Assembly (NCBI RefSeq): GCF_003574445.1 | Contig: NZ_KZ984560.1 | Location: 124,001-188,000, forward strand | Direction of reading: 5' to 3' | From: Streptomyces sp. YIM 130001 | Lineage (GTDB): Bacteria > Actinomycetota > Actinomycetes > Streptomycetales > Streptomycetaceae | Length of the DNA: 64,000 nucleotides | In this document: one piece after another, positions 32,986 through 40,293 of the stretch | Position numbering within the stretch: the stretch's first letter is position 1 | Layout of the letters: each line of letters opens with the position of its first letter | The notes under the pieces: model-generated | Database searches by the model: none | The model's input: only the letters and a program-made list of their open reading frames with translations | What the model was told of the DNA's origin: nothing | Translations under genes and position numbers: made by a program

Positions 32986-34386
32986 ATGCCCGTACCCATA
33001 CCGCGGCAGAGAGCGATCCCGGCCGCGGAAGGCGGTCAGGCTCATTCCATGCCCGCACCGCCGCCCGGTGTCGAGACCAGCACCGCAGGCGACGGGGACG
33101 CAGGAATCACCGCAAGCACGGAGAACCAGGGGAACACCGAGAACGACGAAAGCACCACAAGCACCACGAGCAACGGACTGACCCTGCTGGTCATCGAGGA
33201 CGACCCGGCCGAGGCACTGCGCGTGCCGGAGCTGCTCGACACCGCCGGCAAGCCGATCCGTATCCGCACCGCACGCAACCTCACCGAGGCCGAGCGGCTG
33301 CTCACGGACGATGTGCACTGCATCGTGCTCGATCTGGCCCTGCCCGCCCCGGGCGGCAGCGGCCGCGCCGCAGGGGGCAAGGCCTCGGGCGGCGAGAGCG
33401 ACGGCGACCGCGACGAGCTGGACTCGCTCCGGCACGTACTGCGCCTGGCCCCGCGGCACGCTGTCCTGGCGCTCACCGCGTCCGGTGACGTGGAGCGGGC
33501 CGCGGAGGCGGTGCGCGTGGGCGCACAGGACTACCTGTTCCGCGAGGAGCTGGACGCCCGGCTCCTGAGCCGCGCCATCCGCTACGCCGTGGAGCGCAAG
33601 CGGGCGGACGTCGCCCAGCGCCAGCTCACCGAGTCAAGGCTGCACGCCCAGGAGAACGCCCGGCTCGAGCGCGGCCTGCTGCCCACACCGCTGCTGGAGG
33701 GTTCGCCGCTCAGGTTCGCCGCGCGCTACCGGCCCGGGCGCTCCCGCGCCCTGCTCGGCGGCGACTTCTACGACACCGTGCGCACCCCGGACGGCACGGT
33801 GCACGCCATGATCGGCGACGTCTGCGGGCACGGCCCGGACGAGGCGGCGCTCGGCGTGGAACTCCGGATCGCCTGGCGTGCCCTGACCTTCGCGGGTCTG
33901 TGCGGGGACGAACTCCTTTCCACCCTGCAGCAGGTGCTCGAGCACGAGCGGCCGGACGAGGAGATCTTCGCGACGCTGTGCACGGTCGACATCTCGCCCG
34001 ACGGGCGCCGCGCCGGGCTCTGCCTGGCCGGCCACCCGTCACCGCTGATCGCCCGCGCCGGCCGCCAGGCCGAGCTCCTGCCGTACGAGAACGGCGGTCC
34101 GGCACTCGGAATCCTGCCGAACGCCCGCTGGCCGCGCCAGCAGGTCGACCTCGGCGGCGCCTGGAACCTGATGCTGTACACCGACGGCCTGATCGAGGGC
34201 CGCATCGGCCGGGGGAACCAGCGCCTCGGCCAGGACGGCATGGTCTCCATGGTCCGCCGCCAGCTGTCCGACGGGCTGCGCGGCGACGACCTGCTCGAAG
34301 CGGCGGTCAACGAGGTCCGCGACCTCAACGGCGGCGAACTCACCGACGACGTCGCCGTGCTCCTGCTCGACCGCAACGGCCGCTGA
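32986..34386 (+). CDS. Receiver-PP2C (SpoIIE/RsbU-type) phosphatase
   Basis: 466 residues. A disordered N-terminus (1-60, Thr/Asn/Glu-rich) is followed by a receiver domain (about 63-205) with VIEDDPAE and phospho-Asp116 in CIVLDLALP. The usual Lys is replaced by Arg in DYLFREEL, and a Gly/Ser/Asp insert follows the Asp. A coiled linker (about 205-235) leads to the PP2C domain (about 235-466). This has metal-binding Asp260 in GGDFYD, Asp278 in DVCGHGPDEA, and the DGLIEGR and DDVAVLLL motifs. Such proteins dephosphorylate anti-sigma-factor antagonists and so switch a stress or developmental sigma factor. No partner-switch genes are adjacent. Confidence 0.9.
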   Translation: MPVPIPRQRAIPAAEGGQAHSMPAPPPGVETSTAGDGDAGITASTENQGNTENDESTTSTTSNGLTLLVIEDDPAEALRVPELLDTAGKPIRIRTARNLTEAERLLTDDVHCIVLDLALPAPGGSGRAAGGKASGGESDGDRDELDSLRHVLRLAPRHAVLALTASGDVERAAEAVRVGAQDYLFREELDARLLSRAIRYAVERKRADVAQRQLTESRLHAQENARLERGLLPTPLLEGSPLRFAARYRPGRSRALLGGDFYDTVRTPDGTVHAMIGDVCGHGPDEAALGVELRIAWRALTFAGLCGDELLSTLQQVLEHERPDEEIFATLCTVDISPDGRRAGLCLAGHPSPLIARAGRQAELLPYENGGPALGILPNARWPRQQVDLGGAWNLMLYTDGLIEGRIGRGNQRLGQDGMVSMVRRQLSDGLRGDDLLEAAVNEVRDLNGGELTDDVAVLLLDRNGR

Positions 34387-34463
34387 CCCGGCCGTACGGC
34401 CGGGGGCTCGCCACCCGCGGGGCATCCAGGGGCCCCATCCGCGACATCCCGCGGAAACGCCGA

Positions 34464-34487
34464 GCGGCCCGGCAAGAACCGGGCCGC
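34464..34487. terminator. Bidirectional terminator after PP2C gene
   Basis: A 9-bp perfect stem (GCGGCCCGG with its complement at 34479-34487) has a 6-base CAAGAA loop, between the convergent stops at 34386 and 34538. Confidence 0.75.
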
Positions 34488-34537
34488 GGGCGAGTGGGGC
34501 TACTCGGTGGGGCAAAGGTGCGCAGCTGCGGGAGGGG

Positions 34538-34876
34538 TCACCGACCGCCGTTGTACGGGCCGTAGGGGCCGTCGCTGCTGCTGCCGCCACCGCGGCGCGG
34601 GCGGCCGCCGGAGACCTCCTTGAGCGCCGGGCGCACGTCCACCATGAAGACGATGGTGGCGATGAGTCCGATGATCTGGAGGAAGACCATCTGCACGACC
34701 AGATTCACGAGCACCGTGATGCCGAGGATGATCAGCCAGAAGTTCTTGTTCTGCTTGTTCGCCGCCAGGTAAGCGTCCGGGCGGGCCATCGCCGCCATCA
34801 CCAGAGCCACCACTGCCAGCACCAGAATGGCGAGGAAGATCAGCGACATAAGGCTGCTGAAGCCGGTCATCAACAC
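34538..34876 (-). CDS. DUF2516-family membrane protein
   Basis: 112 residues if started at GTG 34876, which has AGGTGG eight bases upstream; GTG 34888 and ATG 34870 are alternatives. Two or three membrane helices are visible (SLIFLAILVLAVVALVMAAMA, FWLIILGITVLVNLVVQMVFL, IIGLIATIVFMVDV) with the family motif ARPDAYLAANKQNKNFW between the first two. The cytoplasmic tail is Arg/Gly/Ser-rich and ends GPYGPYNGGR. Function is unknown. It is the third gene of a regulator-HbhA-DUF2516 cluster that M. tuberculosis also has (Rv0474-Rv0476), which argues for a shared envelope role. Confidence 0.88.
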   Translation of the reverse strand: MLMTGFSSLMSLIFLAILVLAVVALVMAAMARPDAYLAANKQNKNFWLIILGITVLVNLVVQMVFLQIIGLIATIVFMVDVRPALKEVSGGRPRRGGGSSSDGPYGPYNGGR

Positions 34877-34967
34877 TGTGCCCACCACCTGAAATCTCTA
34901 CGTCTCTACGCCGTCACCGTACCCGTAGAACGCCCCGCGCACGCCGATGGTGCCCAAGCGGGACACG

Positions 34968-34993
34968 GGGCCGGGGGCCTCGGCCCCCGGCCC
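34968..34993 (-). terminator. GC-rich hairpin between HbhA-like and DUF2516 genes
   Basis: GGGCCGGGGGCC (34968-34979) is followed within two bases by its complement (34982-34993), giving about 10 paired bases and a small loop. It may attenuate transcription between the HbhA-like gene and the DUF2516 gene. Confidence 0.5.
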
Positions 34994-35019
34994 GGCGGGA
35001 CGCTCCACGTCGCTGCAGC

Positions 35020-35036
35020 ACCCCCTTCGCGGGGGT
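35020..35036 (-). terminator. Short hairpin directly after the HbhA-like stop
   Basis: ACCCCC and GGGGGT (35020-35025 and 35031-35036) form a 6-bp stem with a TTCGC loop, starting one base after the stop codon on the minus strand. Confidence 0.5.
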
Positions 35037-35687
35037 CTACTTCCCGGCCGGCGGCGTGCTCTTCTTCGCCGTGGTCCTCTTGGCGGCCGGCTTCTTCGCC
35101 GGGGCCTTCTTCGCGGGCGCGGCGGGGGCCTCGGCCTTCTTCGCCGGGGCCTCGCTCTTCGTCACGGCTGCGGCCGGCGCCTTCTTCGCGGGGGCCGTCT
35201 CGGTCCTCGGCTCCACCACCGGCACCTGCTTCGGCTCGGGCTCGACCACGACGGCCGCCTCGACGATGTCGTCGGCCGCCTCGCCACGCCAGGTCCGCAC
35301 GGTCTGCTCGCCGTGCTCGGCGACCTTCTCGTACGTCTCACGGGCCTTGATCACGTACTCGGCGGCCACGCCGACCCCGCGCAGGGCCAGGTCCTGGGCC
35401 GTCTCACCGAGCTTGCGCAGGTCGGTGTCGAAGCTTCCGAACACCTCGCCCACCCGGTTCTGCAGCTGCTCCTGCGCCTCCTTGGCGCGGGCCGCGGCCT
35501 TCTCCTGGACGTCCTTCGGGTCGGTCTGACGCACCGCGTCGATCCGCCCGGGCGCCTCGGCCTGGATCTTCTCGATCAGCTCGGGCACCTTGCGGGCCTG
35601 CTGCACCGCCAGGTCGGCGGTGCCGGCCGCGAAGTACAGCGGGGTCGGGTCGCTGAGGGTCTTGCGGATGTCTTCCTTGATGGCCAT
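35037..35687 (-). CDS. HbhA-like heparin-binding hemagglutinin homologue
   Basis: 216 residues. The N-terminal half (1-125) is a helical coiled coil: LYFAAGTADLAVQQARKVPELIEKIQ and EKAAARAKEAQEQLQNRVGEVFGSFDTDLRKLGE. The C-terminal third is a Lys/Ala/Pro-rich tail (PAKKAPAAAV, PAKKAPAKKPAAKRTTAKK) like the methylated heparin-binding tail of mycobacterial HbhA. There is no signal peptide, as in HbhA. In mycobacteria it is a surface and lipid-body adhesin; in a soil Streptomyces the ligand is unknown and could be nucleic acid or an anionic envelope polymer. It lies 17 bases after the XRE regulator gene in the same operon. Confidence 0.88.
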   Translation of the reverse strand: MAIKEDIRKTLSDPTPLYFAAGTADLAVQQARKVPELIEKIQAEAPGRIDAVRQTDPKDVQEKAAARAKEAQEQLQNRVGEVFGSFDTDLRKLGETAQDLALRGVGVAAEYVIKARETYEKVAEHGEQTVRTWRGEAADDIVEAAVVVEPEPKQVPVVEPRTETAPAKKAPAAAVTKSEAPAKKAEAPAAPAKKAPAKKPAAKRTTAKKSTPPAGK

Positions 35688-35704
35688 GGCAGTGTTCCTC
35701 CGGG

Positions 35705-36286
35705 TCAGTTCGAGGGTTCGGCATCGCTGCCGTCGGCCGTGCGGGGCCCGCGACCGGAGCGGCCGGCATCATCGCCGGCCGTCGGCCCGGTGGTGTCGAC
35801 GGTGTCCTTCGAGCCGGGCGCCCGACCGCTCTTCGGGCCGTGGCCCCGAGCGTCGTCCGGGTCCTGGCCCCGATCGTGCTGCGGGGCCTTGTTCCCGGCG
35901 CTCCCCTGGTCGGTCCCTTGGTCGGTCCCTTGGGCGGAACCGAAGCCGTTCTCCTTGCGGAACGACTCGTAGACCTGCAGGAGCACCTGCTTCTGCTGCT
36001 CGTTGATCGTCGGATCCGCGACGATCGCGGCGCGGGTCTCCACCTCGTCACGGTCGCGCTCGTCGAGGATCCCGGCCTGCACGTACAGCGTCTCCGCGGA
36101 GATCCGCAGCGCCTTCGCCAACTGCTGCAGAATCTCGGCACTCGGCTTGCGCAGACCGCGCTCGATCTGGCTCAGATACGGGTTGGACACCCCGGCCGCA
36201 TCGGCGAGTTGCCTGAGCGAGAGCTGCGCATTGCGCCGCTGCTCTCGCAGGTACTCACCGAGGTTGCCGACGTTGAGCGATGCCAT
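35705..36286 (-). CDS. XRE-family regulator of the hbhA-like cluster
   Basis: 193 residues from ATG 36286. The helix-turn-helix lies at about 10-65 (LREQRRNAQLSLRQLADAAGVSNPYLSQIERGLRKPSAEILQQLAKAL). ISAETLYVQAGILDERDRDEVETRAAI and NEQQKQVLLQVYESFRKENG form a short helical C-terminal core. The last 70 residues are disordered (Gln, Asp and Gly). The first gene of the three-gene cluster. A perfect 12-bp inverted repeat directly upstream is the obvious operator, so autoregulation of the whole operon is likely. Same gene order as Rv0474-Rv0475-Rv0476 (established synteny, recalled). Confidence 0.9.
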   Translation of the reverse strand: MASLNVGNLGEYLREQRRNAQLSLRQLADAAGVSNPYLSQIERGLRKPSAEILQQLAKALRISAETLYVQAGILDERDRDEVETRAAIVADPTINEQQKQVLLQVYESFRKENGFGSAQGTDQGTDQGSAGNKAPQHDRGQDPDDARGHGPKSGRAPGSKDTVDTTGPTAGDDAGRSGRGPRTADGSDAEPSN

Positions 36287-36313
36287 GCCCCCGATGGTGC
36301 CGCACACTCGCTA

Positions 36314-36341
36314 ACTATTGCAAGCAGACGCTTGCAATAGT
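36314..36341. promoter_or_regulatory. 28-bp operator-like inverted repeat upstream of the XRE gene
   Basis: ACTATTGCAAGC (36314-36325) and its exact complement (36330-36341) are separated by AGAC. The site is 28 bases upstream of the regulator start, AT-rich for this genome, and a good candidate for binding of the XRE dimer. Confidence 0.75.
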
Positions 36342-36362
36342 GCTACATGCCACTCCGGCCGT

Positions 36363-36395
36363 CCCGTCACCGCAACTTTCCCGGCTGGTACCGGG
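36363..36395 (+). pseudogene. Left part of a disrupted second tnsA (relic)
   Basis: 29 of 33 bases match the intact tnsA at about 37590-37624, and the frame gives (R)HRNFPGWYR against GQRNFPGWYW. The homology breaks at exactly the transposon end (36396) and resumes after the right end at 42334 with AATCAQLAGHESC. The left limit is blurred near 36350. Confidence 0.8.
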
Positions 36396-36401
36396 TGACC
36401 T

Positions 36402-36506
36402 GTCTCGCTGAAGGTGGGCCAGTCTCGGTCTATCTGAGCCATCTACCCGTGTGTCTCAGTCAACCTTGGCCATCTGCCGTTCTGTCTCGCTCTTTCTGAG
36501 CCGCTG
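36402..36506. repeat. Left-end TnsB-type binding sites (four)
   Basis: Sites begin GTCTCGCTGAAGGTGGGCC (36402), GTCTCGGTCTATCTGAGCC (36422), GTCTCAGTCAACCTTGGCC (36453) and GTCTCGCTCTTTCTGAGCC (36484), with consensus GTCTCGCTCNNNCTGAGCC. The last three are spaced by exactly 31 bp. Confidence 0.85.
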
Positions 36507-36560
36507 CCGCGCTTGGCTGCCTACGGTTGTACGACTGGTGACAAGGCGACGGGGGCAACG

Positions 36561-37409
36561 ATGCGCATCGCGGTGACTGGGGCGGCGGGCAGGCTGGGCG
36601 GGCGGGTCGTGCAGTTGCTCGCGGACCGGGCCGACGTGGACGTCGTAGCAATGACCAGGAGGAGGCTGCCTGCCGAGGCGTTTCCCCCGCAGGTGGAGAT
36701 CGCCGTCGCCGACTACGCCGATCCGCCCGCTCTGCGTGCGGCGCTGAAGGGTGTGGACACTCTCGTCCTCGTCTCCAGTGACGGACCCGATGCACGGGTG
36801 CTGCTGCACCACCGCAACGTTGTCGCCGCCGTGGCGGCTGAGCGTGTCGGCCATGTCGCGGCGCTGAGCAGCGTTGACGCCGACATAGCGTCCCCGTTCT
36901 GCTACGCCGTGGCCAACCGGCTCACCGAGGATCTGCTTCTGGCTTCCGGCGTCCCATGCTCGTTCGCCAGGGCTTCGCTGTACATCGAGTTCTTCCAAGG
37001 CTGGCTCACCGAGGCGCGCGCGACCGGGCTGCTGAGGCTTCCGGCAGCGGATGGCCGGGTCTCCCTGGTGGCGCGCGACGACGTGGCGCGCGCCCTCGCC
37101 GCACTCGCGGTGGGTAAGCCGACCGGCCGTCACCATGACATCACGGGGCCCGAGTCGGTGGACCTGGCAGGCATCGCTTCGATCACGGCGGAGGCATGGG
37201 AGACGCCTGTCACCTACGTGGACATCCCGGCTGACACCTACCATGCCGAGACTGCGGCGACCGGCCTGGATCCCTGGTGGCTCTACGCCTTTTCATCCAT
37301 GTTCGCCTCGGTGCGTGAACAGCGCTGGGATCGAGTCCGAAACGACTACACCCAGCTGACCGGCCGCTCCCCTCTCGCTCTCCGCGACGTCCTGTCGGCA
37401 CACGGGTGA
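36561..37409 (+). CDS. NmrA-like NAD(P)-binding protein (transposon cargo)
   Basis: 282 residues from ATG 36561, after GACGGGGGC. The Rossmann fold begins MRIAVTGAAGRLGGRVVQLL with the GxxGxxG loop, then VEIAVADYADPPALRAALKGVDTLVLVSSD. VAALSSVDADIASPFCYAVANRLTEDLLLASG replaces the YxxxK of classical SDRs and fits the atypical NmrA/QOR2-type group. The C-terminal part (about 190-282) is the substrate lobe. It may be an NAD(P)H quinone or azo reductase or a redox sensor; none can be chosen. It is the only gene between the left end and tnsA, so it is cargo. The start lies 55 bp after the last TnsB site, so promoter activity from the transposon end is likely. Confidence 0.87.
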   Translation: MRIAVTGAAGRLGGRVVQLLADRADVDVVAMTRRRLPAEAFPPQVEIAVADYADPPALRAALKGVDTLVLVSSDGPDARVLLHHRNVVAAVAAERVGHVAALSSVDADIASPFCYAVANRLTEDLLLASGVPCSFARASLYIEFFQGWLTEARATGLLRLPAADGRVSLVARDDVARALAALAVGKPTGRHHDITGPESVDLAGIASITAEAWETPVTYVDIPADTYHAETAATGLDPWWLYAFSSMFASVREQRWDRVRNDYTQLTGRSPLALRDVLSAHG

Positions 37410-37466
37410 GAGTCGGACACCACCGAGCGGGCAACGACGACGATCGGCGCGGGGTGGAGGTGGCCG

Positions 37467-38243
37467 GTGGAGGCTGAGGACTTCTGGCTGGAGTACGTCG
37501 ACGCTGGCGGTGACCTGCATGAAGGGCCTCTTGAGGTGATGTGGCCGACGCGTTTCGAGGCGGCCGGGCAGGTGCGGACGTTCCCGTCGTACCCCGGTCA
37601 GCGCAATTTTCCCGGCTGGTACTGGGCTGCCACGTGCGCCGAGTTGGTGGGTTACGAGTCGTGGGTGGAACTCGGTCAGCTGCTGCGGCTGGACTGTGAT
37701 CCCGGTGTGGTGGCGATGGCGTCGCAGCCGTTCCGGCTCTCGTGGCGGTCTGACGGCCGGGCTCGGCGGATCAGCCATACCCCGGACTACTTCGTGCGCC
37801 GCCGGGACGGCACCGGTGTGGTGCTGGATGTGCGTCCCGATGACCGGATCGAGCCCGAGGACGCGGTGAAGTTCGAGGTCACGGCGGCGGCCTGCGCGCG
37901 GGTGGGCTGGGGTTTCGAGCGGGTGGGCGTGCTCGATCCGGTGCTGGCGGCGAATCTGCGCTGGTTGTCGGGCTACCGGCATCCGCGGGTGCGGCGAGAG
38001 CCGGTGGCGGCGGAGCTGCGGGCGGGATTCGCCCGGCCCCGGGGTCTGTTGGCGGGGGCCCGTGCGGTGGGTGATCCGATCGTCGTGCTCCCGGTGCTCT
38101 TCCATCTGCTCTGGCGCCGGGAGCTGGCGGTGGATCTGGAGGCCGGTCTGCTGTCGGCGGCCACGCAGGTGAGCCCGGTGTCTGTGGTCTCGGAGGAGGT
38201 GGGAGGGGATGCCGGCACGTCCGCGGCTGCTGTCGCTGGGTGA
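37467..38243 (+). CDS. tnsA: TnsA-like transposase endonuclease subunit
   Basis: 258 residues from GTG 37467. The restriction-enzyme-like fold shows candidate catalytic residues Glu68 (SWVELGQLL), Asp107 (HTPDYFV) and a DVR motif, Asp121-Val-Arg123 (VVLDVRPDD), where Tn7 TnsA has Gln-x-Lys. The Lys-to-Arg exchange is unusual but the architecture is kept. TnsA cuts the 5' ends of the element so that TnsAB excise it fully (cut and paste). The C-terminal region (about 170-258) is helical and should contact TnsB/TnsC. It overlaps tnsB by 35 bases. A relic of the same gene flanks the transposon on both sides. Confidence 0.85.
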   Translation: MEAEDFWLEYVDAGGDLHEGPLEVMWPTRFEAAGQVRTFPSYPGQRNFPGWYWAATCAELVGYESWVELGQLLRLDCDPGVVAMASQPFRLSWRSDGRARRISHTPDYFVRRRDGTGVVLDVRPDDRIEPEDAVKFEVTAAACARVGWGFERVGVLDPVLAANLRWLSGYRHPRVRREPVAAELRAGFARPRGLLAGARAVGDPIVVLPVLFHLLWRRELAVDLEAGLLSAATQVSPVSVVSEEVGGDAGTSAAAVAG

Positions 38244-40293
38244 CAGGGTCCGCTACGACGGGCGGGAGCACACGGTTGCCGCCCTGCACGGCACGTCGGT
38301 GCGGCTGGTCGATGACGCCCAGGCCGCCGGCGTCGTGCTGCTGGGACACCTGCTGGCGTCGGAGGGTTTCACCGTGCTCAGCACCGCGCTGAGCCGGCCG
38401 CCGCTGCCGGAGGCCGGGGTGCTGGAGGGGCTGCCGGAGGAAGCGGAGCAGCGGGCTGAGTGGTGGAGGCGGCATCTGACCGAGCTGCTCACCGGCCGCC
38501 CGGACGGCGATGCCAACGTCCCGGTGCGGGCCGAGTACGACCCGACGGTGCACTCTCTGCGGCAGCGGGAGCTGGCCAAGGTGGCCGAACTGCGGGACTG
38601 CGGTGAGGAGGTGGGGCTGAGCACGCTGCGCCGGATGCGGTCCCGCTTCGAGAACGAAGGGATAGCGGGTCTGGTCGACGGCAGGCTACGCAAGCCCGCC
38701 ACCGGCACGAGCCGGGCCGATCCCCGGGTGGTCGAAGCGATCGCGAAGGTCGCGGGCAGCCGGACCGACGAGCCGACCGTCTCCGCACAGGTGCTGCGGC
38801 GCCGCGTCGAACGGCTCCTGGCCGCCGAGCACGGTGCCGGAGTGGTCCGGATGCCGTCCCGGGCGACGTTCTACCGTCTGCTGGAGGCGGTCTCGACCGG
38901 GCAGCATCTGTTCGGTTCGGCCCGCACCCGCCGCTCGCTGGGCAAGCAGCCGAAGCGGATGTTCGGGCAGCTGACGGCGGCCCGTCCCGGCGAGGTGATG
39001 GAAATCGACTCCACACCGCTGGACGTCATGGTCATCCATGATGACGGGACGGTGGACCGCTGCGAGCTGACCGGGCTGATCGATCTGGCCACCCGGACGC
39101 TGGCTGCGGTGGTGCTGCGGCCGTCGACGAAGGCGGTCGATGCCGCGTTGCTGCTGGCACGCGCGATGACGCCGGAACCGGTGCGGCCCGGCTGGTCCGA
39201 CGCTCTGCGCATGTCGCGCTCCGTGCTTCCCTACGCTTCCTTGCTGCCGCTGGACGAGCGGCTGGACAAGGCCGCCGCGGTCCCGGTGATCGTTCCGGAG
39301 ACGGTGGTCAGTGACCACGGCAAGGCGTTCATCTCGGACAACTTCCGTAATGCCTGCCGCCATCTGGGGATCTCGTTCCAGCCCGCGCACCCGGACACCC
39401 CGACCGACAGGCCGCACATCGAGCGGACGCTGGGCTCGGTATCGACGATGTTCGCCCAGTACGTGGCCGGCTACACAGGACGCAGTGCCGAGATGCGGGG
39501 CAAAGATCCTTCCGCACAGGCAGCCTGGTCCATCCACGAGCTCCAGGAGCTCCTCCAGGAGTGGATCGTCGTCTGGCAGGCCAGGCCGCACGACGGGCTG
39601 CGCGATCCGCTGATGCCGGACCGGCCGTTGAGCCCGAACGAGAAGTACGCCGCGCTGGTGTCAGCAGCCGGATACGTCCCCGTCGCGCTCAGCCCGGAGG
39701 AGTACGTCCAGCTGATGCCTCGTGAGTGGCGGGTTATCGGCCGCAGCGGGGTGCGGATCAACAACCGTACTTACGACGCCCCCGGACTCGCCCCTTTCCG
39801 GCGTCAGCCCTCGGGGGCAGGTCCGGACGGCAAGCTCTGGGAGGTCCACTACGACCCCTACGACATCTCCTGTGTCTGGGTACGCAACCACCACGGCACG
39901 GGTTGGATCACCGCGACCTGGCGCCATCTGCGCACGTCTCCCGTCCCGATGGGCGAGCTGGTCTTCGACCGGGCCCACCAGATCCTGACCGAACGCGGGC
40001 AGCGCAAGCCGGACGAGGATGCCGTCGCGCAGGTGGCGGCAGCGCTTTTGGACCGGGCCTCGGACGGACCCGATCACGAGCCTGACCGCCGGGCGGCGGG
40101 CAGGGGCCGGCCGGCCCGGCGACGCGACCGAAAGGTCGCTGCCCGCACCCGGGCCACCAGCGAACCCGCCTGGCCGCGGCCGGCGCCCACGCCGGAGCCG
40201 GACCCGGCGGATGACGAGGAGGTCGGCGAACTCGCCGATGTCGTCCCGCTGGAGATCTTCGATGCGCGCAAGGAGGCGGAGAAATGGTGGTGA
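38209..40293 (+). CDS. tnsB: TnsB-like DDE transposase
   Basis: 694 residues from ATG 38209, with GGAGGTGGGAGGGG upstream. N-terminal helix-turn-helix DNA-binding domains (about 85-230, including STLRRMRSRFENEGIAGLVDG) should bind the repeated end sites. The RNase H-like catalytic core has Asp267 (MEIDSTPLD), Asp369 (VSDHGKAF) and Glu405 (HIERTLG), giving DD(35)E. A Mu-transposase-type C-terminal beta barrel follows (about 490-600). The tail (620-694) is charged and ends in an acidic segment likely to bind TnsC. It cuts and joins the 3' ends. It overlaps tnsA and tnsC, forming a tight operon. Confidence 0.93.
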   Translation: MPARPRLLSLGDRVRYDGREHTVAALHGTSVRLVDDAQAAGVVLLGHLLASEGFTVLSTALSRPPLPEAGVLEGLPEEAEQRAEWWRRHLTELLTGRPDGDANVPVRAEYDPTVHSLRQRELAKVAELRDCGEEVGLSTLRRMRSRFENEGIAGLVDGRLRKPATGTSRADPRVVEAIAKVAGSRTDEPTVSAQVLRRRVERLLAAEHGAGVVRMPSRATFYRLLEAVSTGQHLFGSARTRRSLGKQPKRMFGQLTAARPGEVMEIDSTPLDVMVIHDDGTVDRCELTGLIDLATRTLAAVVLRPSTKAVDAALLLARAMTPEPVRPGWSDALRMSRSVLPYASLLPLDERLDKAAAVPVIVPETVVSDHGKAFISDNFRNACRHLGISFQPAHPDTPTDRPHIERTLGSVSTMFAQYVAGYTGRSAEMRGKDPSAQAAWSIHELQELLQEWIVVWQARPHDGLRDPLMPDRPLSPNEKYAALVSAAGYVPVALSPEEYVQLMPREWRVIGRSGVRINNRTYDAPGLAPFRRQPSGAGPDGKLWEVHYDPYDISCVWVRNHHGTGWITATWRHLRTSPVPMGELVFDRAHQILTERGQRKPDEDAVAQVAAALLDRASDGPDHEPDRRAAGRGRPARRRDRKVAARTRATSEPAWPRPAPTPEPDPADDEEVGELADVVPLEIFDARKEAEKWW

